From an uncultured Clostridia bacterium (GTDB lineage Bacteria > Bacillota > Clostridia > Peptostreptococcales > Anaerovoracaceae), in assembly GCA_937915045.1 (NCBI GenBank), contig CALDNM010000046.1, positions 1-8,309 of the forward strand: DNA of 8,309 nt, read 5' to 3'. This document shows positions 1 to 6,548 of this stretch, piece by piece (the stretch's first letter is position 1; each line of letters opens with the position of its first letter). The translations under genes and the position numbers were made by a program. The notes beneath the pieces were generated by a model. It was not told the origin of the DNA and made no database searches. It was given only the letters and a program-made list of their open reading frames with translations.

Positions 1-774
1 GCTCCTGGTAAAGACGGCTCCCGTTCCTGAATCGTCCCCCATGTTTCCGTATACAATGCACTGTATGCTCACCGCGGTCCCCATATCCACGATATTGTTC
101 ATGCGTCTGTAAACGACAGCGCGATCGCTGTACCAGGAATCAAAGATACCTTTTATAGATGTCAGCAGCTGCTCCTCCGTATTCTGAGGAAATTCATCTC
201 CGGTCTCTTCTTTGACTATTTTCTTATATGCCAAAACGACAGCTTTCATCCCTTCGCTGTCAAGATCTGAGACATAGACCGTGCCTCGTATCTGAAGGAT
301 CTGATCCATCGCTGCCGTAAATACCTTTCCGGGTATGTCAAGTACCGCCATGCTGTATGTCCTGATAAAGCGACGGTAACAATCGTAAGCTAGTTTTTCA
401 CTTCCATATGTCCTTGCCAGCCCAAGCACTGTCTCATCATTGAGCCCAAGATCCAGGATAGTCGGCATAATGCCCGGCATGATATCCTGCGCGCCCGAAC
501 GGACAGATAAGAGCAGCGGATCGGACGGATCACCGAATTTTTTCCCGGCGACCTTTTCCAGATCCGCAAGTTTATCAAAGACAGCCTCCTCTATTTCGGA
601 GGCCGCCTCTTTTCCTTCATCATAGTATTTTCTGCAGACTTCTGTAGTTATCGTGAAGCCGAAAGGTACCGGCAGCCCGATCCTGATCATCTCCGCAAGA
701 TTCGCTCCCTTATTCCCGAGAAGAGACGACATCTCTTTCGAGCCCTCGTTGAACGAATATACCATTTTATCCAT
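1..774 (-). CDS. ppdK: Pyruvate, phosphate dikinase, N-terminal part (cut by left edge)
   Basis: Pyruvate phosphate dikinase interconverts pyruvate + ATP + Pi and PEP + AMP + PPi in the cytoplasm of many anaerobes. Only the first 258 residues are here; the family is about 870-880 residues long, so this is most of the ATP-grasp nucleotide-binding part without the phosphohistidine and PEP/pyruvate domains. Visible family features: LLGNKGANLAEM with Lys22, GLPVPFGFT (33-41), SVRSGA with Arg92, MPG with Gly101, and the glycine loop SGTGAVFTR (249-257). Lys22, Arg92 and Gly101 fall at the same numbers I recall for the Clostridium symbiosum enzyme. The start is ATG at 774 with AGGAAG at 784-789, nine bases upstream; this site overlaps the glyS stop codon, so ppdK is probably read on the same message as glyS. 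Odd: residues 95-105 read AQDIMPGIMPT where the family usually has AR-x-SMPGMMDT, so this may be a divergent subfamily. The assignment is firm; full activity is an inference. Confidence 0.94.
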   Translation of the reverse strand, partial: MDKMVYSFNEGSKEMSSLLGNKGANLAEMIRIGLPVPFGFTITTEVCRKYYDEGKEAASEIEEAVFDKLADLEKVAGKKFGDPSDPLLLSVRSGAQDIMPGIMPTILDLGLNDETVLGLARTYGSEKLAYDCYRRFIRTYSMAVLDIPGKVFTAAMDQILQIRGTVYVSDLDSEGMKAVVLAYKKIVKEETGDEFPQNTEEQLLTSIKGIFDSWYSDRAVVYRRMNNIVDMGTAVSIQCIVYGNMGDDSGTGAVFTRS

Positions 775-787
775 AAATACGCACTTC

Positions 788-2191
788 CTAGAATACGAGC
801 CTTTCCTCTATATAAGGCCTGACATCGGCTACAGGCACTCTCACCTGCTCCATCGTATCCCTGTCACGGATAGTCACACAGCCATCCTGCTCAGTATCGA
901 AATCGACGCAGATGCAGAAAGGTGTACCGGCCTCATCTTCTCTCCTGTAGCGTTTCCCTATCGACCCTGTGACATCATAGTGTATATTGAAATATTTTGC
1001 TAATTCATCATATATAGGTTCCGCGACATTCGACAGCTTCTTCGCGAGCGGCAGCACAGCCGCCTTATAAGGAGCAAGCGCCGGATGGAAGCGCATCACG
1101 ATACGCGTATCTTCTTTTCCCTTAGCATCCGTAACAGTCTCCTTATCGTACGCGTCGAGGAGGAACGCCATCGCGGCCCTGCCGACACCGACAGAAGGTT
1201 CGATACAGTAAGGTACGAATTTCTCATTAGTCTCAGGATCCTGATAAGACATATCCTCACCAGAGAAGTTCATATGCTGCGTCAGGTCGAAATCCGTCCT
1301 GTCCGCAACGCCCCACAGTTCGCCCCATCCGAATGGATATAGATATTCTATATCTGTCGTAGCTGTACTGTAATGCGAAAGTTCTTCTTTATCATGGTCT
1401 CTGAGTCTGATGTTATCTTCATTCATACCAAGAGAAAGCAGGAACTTTTTGCAGAATTGCTTCCAGTATTCATGCCACTCGAGATCTGATCCCGGTTTGC
1501 AGAAGAATTCCACTTCCATCTGTTCAAATTCCCTTGTACGGAAAATGAAATTCCCAGGTGTGATCTCGTTCCTGAACGCTTTACCTATCTGCGCTATACC
1601 GAACGGCAGCTTCTTTCTCGATGTTCTCTGAACATTTTTGAAATTAACAAAGATGCCCTGCGCCGTCTCAGGTCTCAGATATATCTGAGTAGCAGTATCT
1701 TCAGTGACGCCCTGATACGTCTTATACATCAAATTGAACTGTCTGATATTCGTGAAATCGCTCTTGCCGCAGTCCGGACATGTGATTCCATTGTCTTTTA
1801 CGAATGCCTCCAGCTTTTCATTTGGCCATCCATCAACGACGATTTCTTCGCCCTTTGTCTTCATGACGAATTCCTCGATGAGCTTATCCGCTCTGAATCT
1901 GGAATGACAGTTCTTGCAGTCTATAAGCGGATCCGAAAATCCTCCTACATGCCCCGATGCTTCCCATGTTTTTGGATTCATCAGAATGGCGGCATCTAAG
2001 CCGACATTGTATTTTGACTCCTGCACGAACTTCTTCCACCAGGCCTGTTTGATATTGTTGATCAGTTCTACTCCCAGCGGTCCATAATCCCAGCTGTTTG
2101 CGAGGCCCCCATAAATCTCAGAGCCGGGGAAAATAAATCCCCGGTTCTTCGCAAGAGCAGTAATAGCGTCCATTGTAACTTCAGTACTCAT
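788..2191 (-). CDS. glyS: Glycyl-tRNA synthetase, dimeric (single-chain) type
   Basis: This enzyme charges tRNA-Gly with glycine using ATP. It is a class II synthetase of the homodimeric eukaryote/archaea-like kind (also named glyQS), not the alpha2-beta2 GlyQ/GlyS enzyme. At 467 residues it has the usual length. The N-terminus carries FIFPGSEIYGG (19-29) and NSWDYGPLG (32-40). A likely zinc site is formed by Cys92, Cys95, Cys138 and Cys141 (CKNC and CPDC). Class II motif 2 lies around FRNEITPGNFIFRTREFEQ (206-224) and motif 3 around GVGRAAMAFLL (335-345). The C-terminal anticodon-binding domain starts near residue 370 (HPALAPYKAAVLPL). The start is ATG at 2191, with a purine-rich AGAAGGCAGGGA upstream; Met7 is a less likely alternative. 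It begins 33 bases after the DUF4342 gene and ends 13 bases before ppdK, with no terminator in either gap. Confidence 0.97.
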   Translation of the reverse strand: MSTEVTMDAITALAKNRGFIFPGSEIYGGLANSWDYGPLGVELINNIKQAWWKKFVQESKYNVGLDAAILMNPKTWEASGHVGGFSDPLIDCKNCHSRFRADKLIEEFVMKTKGEEIVVDGWPNEKLEAFVKDNGITCPDCGKSDFTNIRQFNLMYKTYQGVTEDTATQIYLRPETAQGIFVNFKNVQRTSRKKLPFGIAQIGKAFRNEITPGNFIFRTREFEQMEVEFFCKPGSDLEWHEYWKQFCKKFLLSLGMNEDNIRLRDHDKEELSHYSTATTDIEYLYPFGWGELWGVADRTDFDLTQHMNFSGEDMSYQDPETNEKFVPYCIEPSVGVGRAAMAFLLDAYDKETVTDAKGKEDTRIVMRFHPALAPYKAAVLPLAKKLSNVAEPIYDELAKYFNIHYDVTGSIGKRYRREDEAGTPFCICVDFDTEQDGCVTIRDRDTMEQVRVPVADVRPYIEERLVF

Positions 2192-2224
2192 TTTTTGTTT
2201 GTTCCCTGCCTTCTTGTTATTTGC

Positions 2225-3001
2225 TTATTTGTCGAACTTATCTTTCAGATCGTCCGCCGCGTCCTTAGCTTTGTCCACAGCGTCATCGACTTTCTCTTTA
2301 GCATCCTCAGCAATATCGTCGACCTTGTCCTTCAGATCATCAGCAAAATCTTCTGCCTGCTCGCTGATATCATCAGCCGCGTCGCCTGCTTTGCTGTTGA
2401 ATTTATCTTTAGCGTCTGCCGCGATATCCGCCGCTTTTTCACGAGCGTCTGCCGCGAAATCAGCAGCTCTGTCTTTGAAATCAGCGGCTCTGTCGCCTGC
2501 CTCTCCATTTTTGACGTTATCATACATCTCAGAGCTCTTCGTCTTGACGACTTCAGCTATTTCAGATCCCTTTTCTATACCTTTGCTTATTCCTTCGTTC
2601 ACTCGATCGCTCACGTCCACGATAGTCCCGTCGTCCTTGACGATCTCAACTATACATTTGAATCCAAACGACGCGATCATCCCGGCGACAACGCCCCATG
2701 GAGCAACAACAGCTCCGATGATGCCCGCGTTGACAGGTATATTGATCAGGACTTCTCCGTCCTTATTCTTGACTACGATCTTAGATACATTGCCCTTCTT
2801 GACCGCTTCAGTGATCGCCGCTATGACCGCAGTTCCCTGCTGCCCGATATTTTTCTTCTCTCCATTGTCGATATTCTCTTCAATGTCGATAATAGCGTCC
2901 ACGACACTTCCGTCAGATGCTTCCAGAGCTTCTTTTGCTTCTTTGTAAGTGACTCCAGTTCTGTCCTTTACCAGTTCGATCTTCTCTAATGTGATTTCCA
3001 T
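2225..3001 (-). CDS. DUF4342 protein with UBA-like head and 11-residue-repeat amphipathic tail
   Basis: Function unknown. Three parts can be seen in 258 residues. Residues 3-41 (ITLEKIELVKDRTGVTYKEA and on) resemble the UBA-like helical module of EF-Ts and NAC: a conserved TGV turn, then EALEASDGSVVDAI. Residues 72-125 fit DUF4342: a basic strand (SKIVVKNKDGEVLINIP), a hydrophobic stretch at about 88-114 (GIIGAVVAPWGVVAGMIA) that could touch or span a membrane, and a short strand (KCIVEIV). Residues 170-258 are a charged Ala/Asp/Lys tail of 11-residue repeats (separate entry). The start is ATG at 3001, set by AAGGAGGT at 3009-3016 with seven bases of spacing, the strongest ribosome site in this operon. 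An upstream in-frame start near 3046 would run into recO and has no such site. It sits 19 bases after recO and 33 before glyS, a place I believe such genes often take in Clostridia. A membrane or ribosome link is only inference. Confidence 0.85.
   Translation of the reverse strand: MEITLEKIELVKDRTGVTYKEAKEALEASDGSVVDAIIDIEENIDNGEKKNIGQQGTAVIAAITEAVKKGNVSKIVVKNKDGEVLINIPVNAGIIGAVVAPWGVVAGMIASFGFKCIVEIVKDDGTIVDVSDRVNEGISKGIEKGSEIAEVVKTKSSEMYDNVKNGEAGDRAADFKDRAADFAADAREKAADIAADAKDKFNSKAGDAADDISEQAEDFADDLKDKVDDIAEDAKEKVDDAVDKAKDAADDLKDKFDK
2228..2494 (-). repeat. 11-residue (33-base) tandem repeats in the tail of the DUF4342 protein
   Basis: Residues 170-258 divide into units of eleven: 170-180 DRAADFKDRAA, 181-191 DFAADAREKAA, 192-202 DIAADAKDKFN, a 15-residue unit at 203-217, then 218-228 DFADDLKDKVD, 229-239 DIAEDAKEKVD, 240-250 DAVDKAKDAAD and a partial 251-258 DLKDKFDK. 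The pattern is roughly Asp, hydrophobic, Ala, x, Asp, x, Lys/Arg, acidic, Lys, hydrophobic, Asp/Ala. The DNA repeats too: the plus-strand string agcgtctgccgcga occurs at 2411-2424 and at 2444-2457, exactly 33 bases apart. Eleven-residue periodicity is known from amphipathic helices in LEA proteins, apolipoproteins and synuclein. The tail has no proline and no cysteine. Confidence 0.85.
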
Positions 3002-3008
3002 TGACTTT

Positions 3009-3016
3009 ACCTCCTT
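3009..3016 (-). promoter_or_regulatory. Strong ribosome binding site of the DUF4342 gene
   Basis: AAGGAGGT stands seven bases before the ATG at 3001, within the 19-base gap after recO. It is a near-perfect match to the anti-Shine-Dalgarno sequence and decides the start of this gene. Its neighbours glyS, recO and era have visibly weaker sites, so this gene may be translated more strongly than they are. Confidence 0.85.
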
Positions 3017-3020
3017 AATA

Positions 3021-3773
3021 TCAATTATCCGCCATAAAGCCTTCACTTTTCAGATCCCCGAGGTCTAAATAGTATGCGGAATACTTTTTCATGATCTCTT
3101 TCATCCTCTTCTGCTCGTTTTCTTCCAGCGCTAGCTTTTCAAACGCTTCAAAGGGGTTTTCCAGAAAGTACCTTAATATACCTACTATACCAAAATCGAC
3201 CTCGTAAATCAATGATTCCCTCTCAGTATTTAAACGCCGCAGGCACTCTTCGCACAGTATACCTCCATCCTTTACGGAGAAAGCCGCAGCCGGTCTTTCC
3301 CTGCCGCAGGATACGCAGTGTCCTATCTCCGGCTCATAACCTATTTCCGATACCGCTTTCACGATATATGCCATAACAAGAGTCCCGAAATGACTTTTTC
3401 TCCGTTCCATCACATCAAAAAAATCACATGTCATATCAAACAGTCTCGGCACCGGCTGATCCTCCTGGGTTATCTTTCCCAGGAATTCGAGTACATAAGA
3501 GCAAGCCATGAATTTGTCGACATCTTCACCGATCTTATAATAGCTTCTCACGACCTCAGCGCTGTTGATATAATGGTTCCCGCGAAGCTCGCGTATCTCG
3601 TAGCGCCCATGCACGAACGGTCTCATCGAAAGAGCCGCCTTGCTCTTTCCTCTCTCGTCTATCCTCGTCCCGGCGCTGATCTTCCCGAATTCTTTTGAAA
3701 ACAGGGTGACCATCCTTCGCCCGCCGAGGATCTTCGTCTGTCTTAAAATGATACCGTCACTGTATCCATCCAT
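3021..3773 (-). CDS. recO: DNA repair protein RecO
   Basis: RecO works with RecR to load RecA on SSB-coated single-stranded DNA in recombinational repair. The 250-residue protein has the family's usual length and layout. The N-terminal OB fold covers about residues 1-80: SDGIILRQTKILGGRRMVTL, FSKEFGKISA, and a basic GKSKAALSMRPFVHG. A helical part follows, with a C-terminal zinc finger made of Cys153, Cys156, Cys174 and Cys177 (CVSC and CEEC). The start is ATG at 3773, directly next to the era stop (TAAATG, no gap); the only ribosome site is a modest AAGGA inside the end of era, so translation is probably coupled to era. era-recO is a conserved pair in Bacillota. No oddities seen. Confidence 0.94.
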   Translation of the reverse strand: MDGYSDGIILRQTKILGGRRMVTLFSKEFGKISAGTRIDERGKSKAALSMRPFVHGRYEIRELRGNHYINSAEVVRSYYKIGEDVDKFMACSYVLEFLGKITQEDQPVPRLFDMTCDFFDVMERRKSHFGTLVMAYIVKAVSEIGYEPEIGHCVSCGRERPAAAFSVKDGGILCEECLRRLNTERESLIYEVDFGIVGILRYFLENPFEAFEKLALEENEQKRMKEIMKKYSAYYLDLGDLKSEGFMADN

Positions 3774-4667
3774 TTACTTCTGATCCTTATATCCGAAATT
3801 GGAAAGAGCTATATCTGAATCTCTCCAGTTTTCCTTGACCTTGACCCACATCTGCAGATAGACTTTACATCCAAGAAGCGCTTCTATCTCCTGCCTCGCG
3901 GCTTTGCCGATGCCTTTGAGCTTTCGCCCTCCCTTTCCGATTATTATTCCTTTATGCGACTGCTTCTCACAATAAATGACAGCGCTTATATTATCTATCT
4001 TCTCGGTCTCCTCATACTCTTCTATCGCGACGGCCACACCGTGCGGCACCTCCTCGTTCAGATACATTAGAGTTTTTTCCCTTATGATTTCGCTTACGAG
4101 AAACCTTTCCGGATAATCCGTCATCATATCAGCAGGGAAGAACATCGGCCCTTCCGGCATAAGTTTTTTCAGTTTTTTGATAACGTCCCGTACATTAGTT
4201 CCGTCCTTCGCCGATATACCGAAGATCGCATCGAAAATATCCAGTTTTTCATATTCATCGAATATTTTCTTGTATTTTTCCGGACCCATGAGGTCGATCT
4301 TATTAATGATGAGGAATTTCGGTGTCTTCACTTCTTTCAGCAAATCGATTATATACTTGTCCCCCGGTCCGCTCTCAAGAAGATCGTCCGTCAGGAACAG
4401 TACCGCGTCCACCTCACCAAATGTACCGAGCGCGCTGTCCGTCATATATTTGCCCAGTTTGTTCCTCGGCTTGTGTATGCCCGGAGTGTCTATGAATATC
4501 ATCTGCACTTCTTCATCTGTGTAGATGCCTCTTATCGTATTTCTCGTTGTCTGAGGCTTGTCCGTGGCTATCGCTATCTTCTCACCTATTATCGTGTTCA
4601 GAAGAGTCGATTTCCCGACGTTTGGCCTTCCTATTATGCTTATAAATCCACTTCTCAAAGTGTCCAT
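3774..4667 (-). CDS. era: GTPase Era, 30S ribosome assembly factor
   Basis: Era is a GTPase that binds the 3' end of 16S rRNA and helps finish the small ribosomal subunit. At 297 residues it is full length. The GTPase domain shows G1 GRPNVGKS (13-20), G3 DTPG (60-63), G4 NKID (122-125) and G5 SAK (152-154). The C-terminal KH RNA-binding domain shows GIIIGKGG (240-247) and KVYLQMWVKVKENWRD (268-283). The ATG at 4667 overlaps the end of cdd by 13 bases. A TTG at codon 4 (4658-4656) is a serious rival: it makes a classic TTGA stop/start overlap with the cdd stop, the purine-rich GAAAGG then lies at a normal distance rather than abutting the start, and the product would begin MRSGFISIIGRPNVGKS, as Era proteins often do. 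The function is not in doubt either way. Confidence 0.97.
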   Translation of the reverse strand: MDTLRSGFISIIGRPNVGKSTLLNTIIGEKIAIATDKPQTTRNTIRGIYTDEEVQMIFIDTPGIHKPRNKLGKYMTDSALGTFGEVDAVLFLTDDLLESGPGDKYIIDLLKEVKTPKFLIINKIDLMGPEKYKKIFDEYEKLDIFDAIFGISAKDGTNVRDVIKKLKKLMPEGPMFFPADMMTDYPERFLVSEIIREKTLMYLNEEVPHGVAVAIEEYEETEKIDNISAVIYCEKQSHKGIIIGKGGRKLKGIGKAARQEIEALLGCKVYLQMWVKVKENWRDSDIALSNFGYKDQK

Positions 4668-5029
4668 CCTTTCGGCATGAGCGCTGACAGCTCCATGACT
4701 TCCAGTTCTTCTTCGCTGTTCCCGGTTATTACTTTCATATCAGGCGCGAACTCATAAAGAAACTGCCTGCATATCCCGCACGGCCACGCTTCTCCCTCAT
4801 CAGAACAGATCGCTATCGCCTCAAAATCTTTATTTCCATGCGACACAGCCGTTACTGCCGCCGATCTCTCCGCGCAGATAGTCCCGCCATACGAAGCATT
4901 CTCGACATTCACGCCGGTATACATCGTACCATCCGCGCAAAGGAGCGCCGCTCCCACATGCAGATGCGAGTAAGGAGCGTACGAATACGCTTTCACAGCC
5001 TGTGCCTGCTCATACAATTCCCTGTACAT
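4655..5029 (-). CDS. cdd: Cytidine deaminase
   Basis: The enzyme hydrolyses cytidine and deoxycytidine to uridine and deoxyuridine in pyrimidine salvage. At 124 residues it is the small zinc-dependent, usually tetrameric type. Numbering from the chosen start, it shows the substrate-binding NVENASYG (42-49), the zinc and catalytic motif CAER with Cys52 and Glu54, and PCGICRQ with Cys84 and Cys87. The start is ATG at 5029, because GAGAGG (5037-5042) sits seven bases upstream of it. A longer frame from a TTG at 5044 would swallow that site and overlap ybeY, so I reject it. It follows the ybeY stop by one base and overlaps era by 13 bases. In many Bacillota a diacylglycerol kinase gene (dgkA) lies between ybeY and cdd; there is no room for one here. 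Confidence 0.96.
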   Translation of the reverse strand: MYRELYEQAQAVKAYSYAPYSHLHVGAALLCADGTMYTGVNVENASYGGTICAERSAAVTAVSHGNKDFEAIAICSDEGEAWPCGICRQFLYEFAPDMKVITGNSEEELEVMELSALMPKGWTL

Positions 5030-5030
5030 A

Positions 5031-5486
5031 CTATTTCCTCTCAAGACCGATCACAGACATGACATCCTCCTCGGCTTTTCTCATTTCCGCTTTATCATCA
5101 TCCGTCATATGATCGTAACCGAGCAGATGGAACATGCTGTGTACGAAGAGGTAGACGAGTTCTCTCTCCGCGGAGTGTCCGAAATCTTCTGCCTGCAGTA
5201 ATGCCTGTTCCGTACAGATCACGACGTCTCCCAAGGTGATCATGCCATCCGCGGGTATATCCGCCGTGTCATCATACTGCGGAAACGACAGTACATCCGT
5301 CGAGCTGTCCACGTCCCTGTACGTCCTGTTCAGATCATGTATCCCATTAAGATCTGTGAATGTGACGCTGACCTCTATATCATCCGTCCGCACACCTTCA
5401 TGTATCAGGCAGCGAAGAGCGGCTTCTTTCATCTGACATATGACATTTTCAGGCGGGATATCTCCACCGCTTATTATCAGTTCCAT
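5031..5486 (-). CDS. ybeY: Endoribonuclease YbeY, rRNA maturation factor
   Basis: YbeY is a zinc-dependent single-strand endoribonuclease tied to 16S rRNA 3'-end maturation and 70S ribosome quality control. The 151-residue protein has the family's length. The metal motif H-x3-H-x5-H is present as His116, His120 and His126 in HSMFHLLGYDH. The upstream family block LNRTYRDVDSSTDVLSFP (52-69) is intact. The start is ATG at 5486, overlapping the end of phoH by 10 bases, with GGGAGAAGA just upstream inside phoH. phoH-ybeY is a widely conserved pair, and having era three genes on in the same transcript fits a joint role in small-subunit maturation. Confidence 0.96.
   Translation of the reverse strand: MELIISGGDIPPENVICQMKEAALRCLIHEGVRTDDIEVSVTFTDLNGIHDLNRTYRDVDSSTDVLSFPQYDDTADIPADGMITLGDVVICTEQALLQAEDFGHSAERELVYLFVHSMFHLLGYDHMTDDDKAEMRKAEEDVMSVIGLERK
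5037..5042 (-). promoter_or_regulatory. Ribosome binding site that fixes the cdd start
   Basis: GAGAGG lies seven bases before the ATG at 5029 and just inside the end of ybeY. It supports that ATG over the in-frame TTG at 5044, which lies upstream of the site. Confidence 0.75.
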
Positions 5487-6451
5487 TCATCTTCTCCCGG
5501 ATTATCTCTGTAATACGTATCATACGCGTTGATTATCTTCTTTACGAGCTGATGCCGCACGACATCAACATCCTTGAGATAGCAGAACCCTATCTCATCG
5601 ACATCTCTCAGCACCTTCGACGCCTCCACAAGTCCTGATCTTTTTCCTCTCGGCAGGTCTATCTGAGTGATGTCGCCGGTCACGATGAGTTTCGAACCGA
5701 AGCCCATACGAGTAAGTGCCATTTTCATCTGTTCTTTCGTAGTGTTCTGCGCCTCATCGAGGATGATGAACGAGTTGTCAAGCGTCCGGCCTCTCATGTA
5801 CGCGAGAGGGACTATTTCGATGACTTCTTTTTCTTTGAGCCTGAGGGCGCTGTCGCGTCCCAGCACATCATAGAGCGCATCATAAAGAGGTCTCAGATAC
5901 GGATCTACCTTTTCCTGCAGATCCCCCGGAAGGAAGCCAAGTCTCTCGCCCGCTTCCACGGCAGGTCTTGCCAGGATTATCTTCTGGACCTGTTTCTTTT
6001 TATATGCAGTGACCGCCATCGCGACAGCTATGTAAGTCTTCCCTGTACCTGCAGGCCCTATACCGAACACTACGTCTTTATGACGTATAGCGTTCACATA
6101 GTTTTTCTGCCCGAGCGTTTTAGGTTTCAGAGGCTTGCCCATGTGGGTGTAACAGATGATGTCCTTATCGATATTGCCCTCTTTATAAGACATCCCCTTG
6201 TCGACGAGAGACATAACGTAATTCACTTTCTGACTGTCAAGATTTTCTCCGGAATCTATGATCCCTATGAGCTCATTCAGCACAGTCTCCGCTTTGCTCG
6301 TATCCTCTCCTCTTATCACAAGTTCGTTGTCTCTCTGGATGATATCCACATCAAGGCTGTTTTTTAAAGTAATTAAGTTGCTGTCCATATTACCGAAGAG
6401 CTCAGCTCTGTCGAGCCCTTCATGCAGTCTGATCTTAATTATATTTTCCAA
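5477..6451 (-). CDS. phoH: PhoH-family ATPase
   Basis: A PhoH-like P-loop ATPase of 324 residues. The family has a helicase-like NTPase core and is linked to RNA metabolism by its constant pairing with ybeY; its exact cellular substrate is not settled. Residues 1-110 form the N-terminal region, with early LHEGLDRAELFG and a likely RNA-binding fold. The NTPase core has Walker A GPAGTGKT (132-139), ARPAVEAGERLGFLPGDL (161-178), Walker B FIILDEAQN (228-236) and TGDITQIDLPRGKRSGL (258-274), all standard. The start is TTG at 6451, not ATG: AGGAGG at 6462-6467 is well placed, and the product MENIIKIRLHEG looks like a natural N-terminus. It is the first gene of the long operon, with its own promoter just downstream of the yqeY terminator. 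Confidence 0.95.
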   Translation of the reverse strand: MENIIKIRLHEGLDRAELFGNMDSNLITLKNSLDVDIIQRDNELVIRGEDTSKAETVLNELIGIIDSGENLDSQKVNYVMSLVDKGMSYKEGNIDKDIICYTHMGKPLKPKTLGQKNYVNAIRHKDVVFGIGPAGTGKTYIAVAMAVTAYKKKQVQKIILARPAVEAGERLGFLPGDLQEKVDPYLRPLYDALYDVLGRDSALRLKEKEVIEIVPLAYMRGRTLDNSFIILDEAQNTTKEQMKMALTRMGFGSKLIVTGDITQIDLPRGKRSGLVEASKVLRDVDEIGFCYLKDVDVVRHQLVKKIINAYDTYYRDNPGEDEWN

Positions 6452-6461
6452 TAAACGCTGT

Positions 6462-6467
6462 CCTCCT
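6462..6467 (-). promoter_or_regulatory. Ribosome binding site supporting the TTG start of phoH
   Basis: AGGAGG ten bases before TTG at 6451. No ATG in frame lies near it, so it supports the TTG as the true start. Confidence 0.8.
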
Positions 6468-6476
6468 GTTTGCTTG

Positions 6477-6506
6477 ATTATAATTATTATAGCACATCTG
6501 ATACAA
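6477..6506 (-). promoter_or_regulatory. Promoter of the phoH-...-ppdK operon (two overlapping candidates)
   Basis: Two TATAAT boxes on the minus strand lie nine bases apart in the phoH leader. The first (6491-6486) is preceded by TG plus one base, an extended -10, but has no good -35. The second (6482-6477) has TTGTAT (6506-6501) 18 bases upstream as a weak -35. Either would start RNA roughly 20-30 bases before the phoH TTG, and the TTGTAT overlaps the T-tract of the preceding terminator. No later promoter or terminator is evident within the cluster down to ppdK, which suggests one long transcript. Confidence 0.65.
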
Positions 6507-6533
6507 AAAACGACCCGGGACTATTTCCCGGGC
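6505..6533 (-). terminator. Intrinsic terminator of rpsU-yqeY
   Basis: On the minus strand the hairpin GCCCGGGA, loop AATAG, TCCCGGGT (7 Watson-Crick pairs plus a closing G-U) is followed by TCG and six T. It begins 15 bases after the yqeY stop and reads in the direction of that gene. On the plus strand only the stem is symmetric; the tail there is not a clean T-run. Confidence 0.9.
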
Positions 6534-6548
6534 CATTGATTTTTCTGT

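Noticed and set aside
653..1003. Plus-strand frame of 116 codons over the end of glyS and the start of ppdK
   Set aside because: It is antisense to two certain genes, has no domain and no ribosome site.
2228..2494. Regular 33-base repeats as a possible CRISPR array
   Set aside because: The units are degenerate, contiguous and keep a reading frame with an 11-residue protein pattern; there are no unique spacers.
2195..2989. Two long plus-strand frames (2195-2989 and 2199-2948) opposite the DUF4342 gene
   Set aside because: They are shadows made by the repetitive Ala/Asp/Lys codons of the minus-strand gene. Their products are low-complexity Ser/Ala or Phe/Ser/Ile runs with no recognisable domain, and the minus-strand gene has a strong ribosome site and a domain match.
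3002..3046. Longer DUF4342 start that adds 15 residues
   Set aside because: It would begin inside recO, has no ribosome site, and the added residues are just recO read in another frame.
5030..5044. Longer cdd from a TTG at 5044
   Set aside because: The only good ribosome site lies downstream of that TTG and is well placed for the ATG at 5029.
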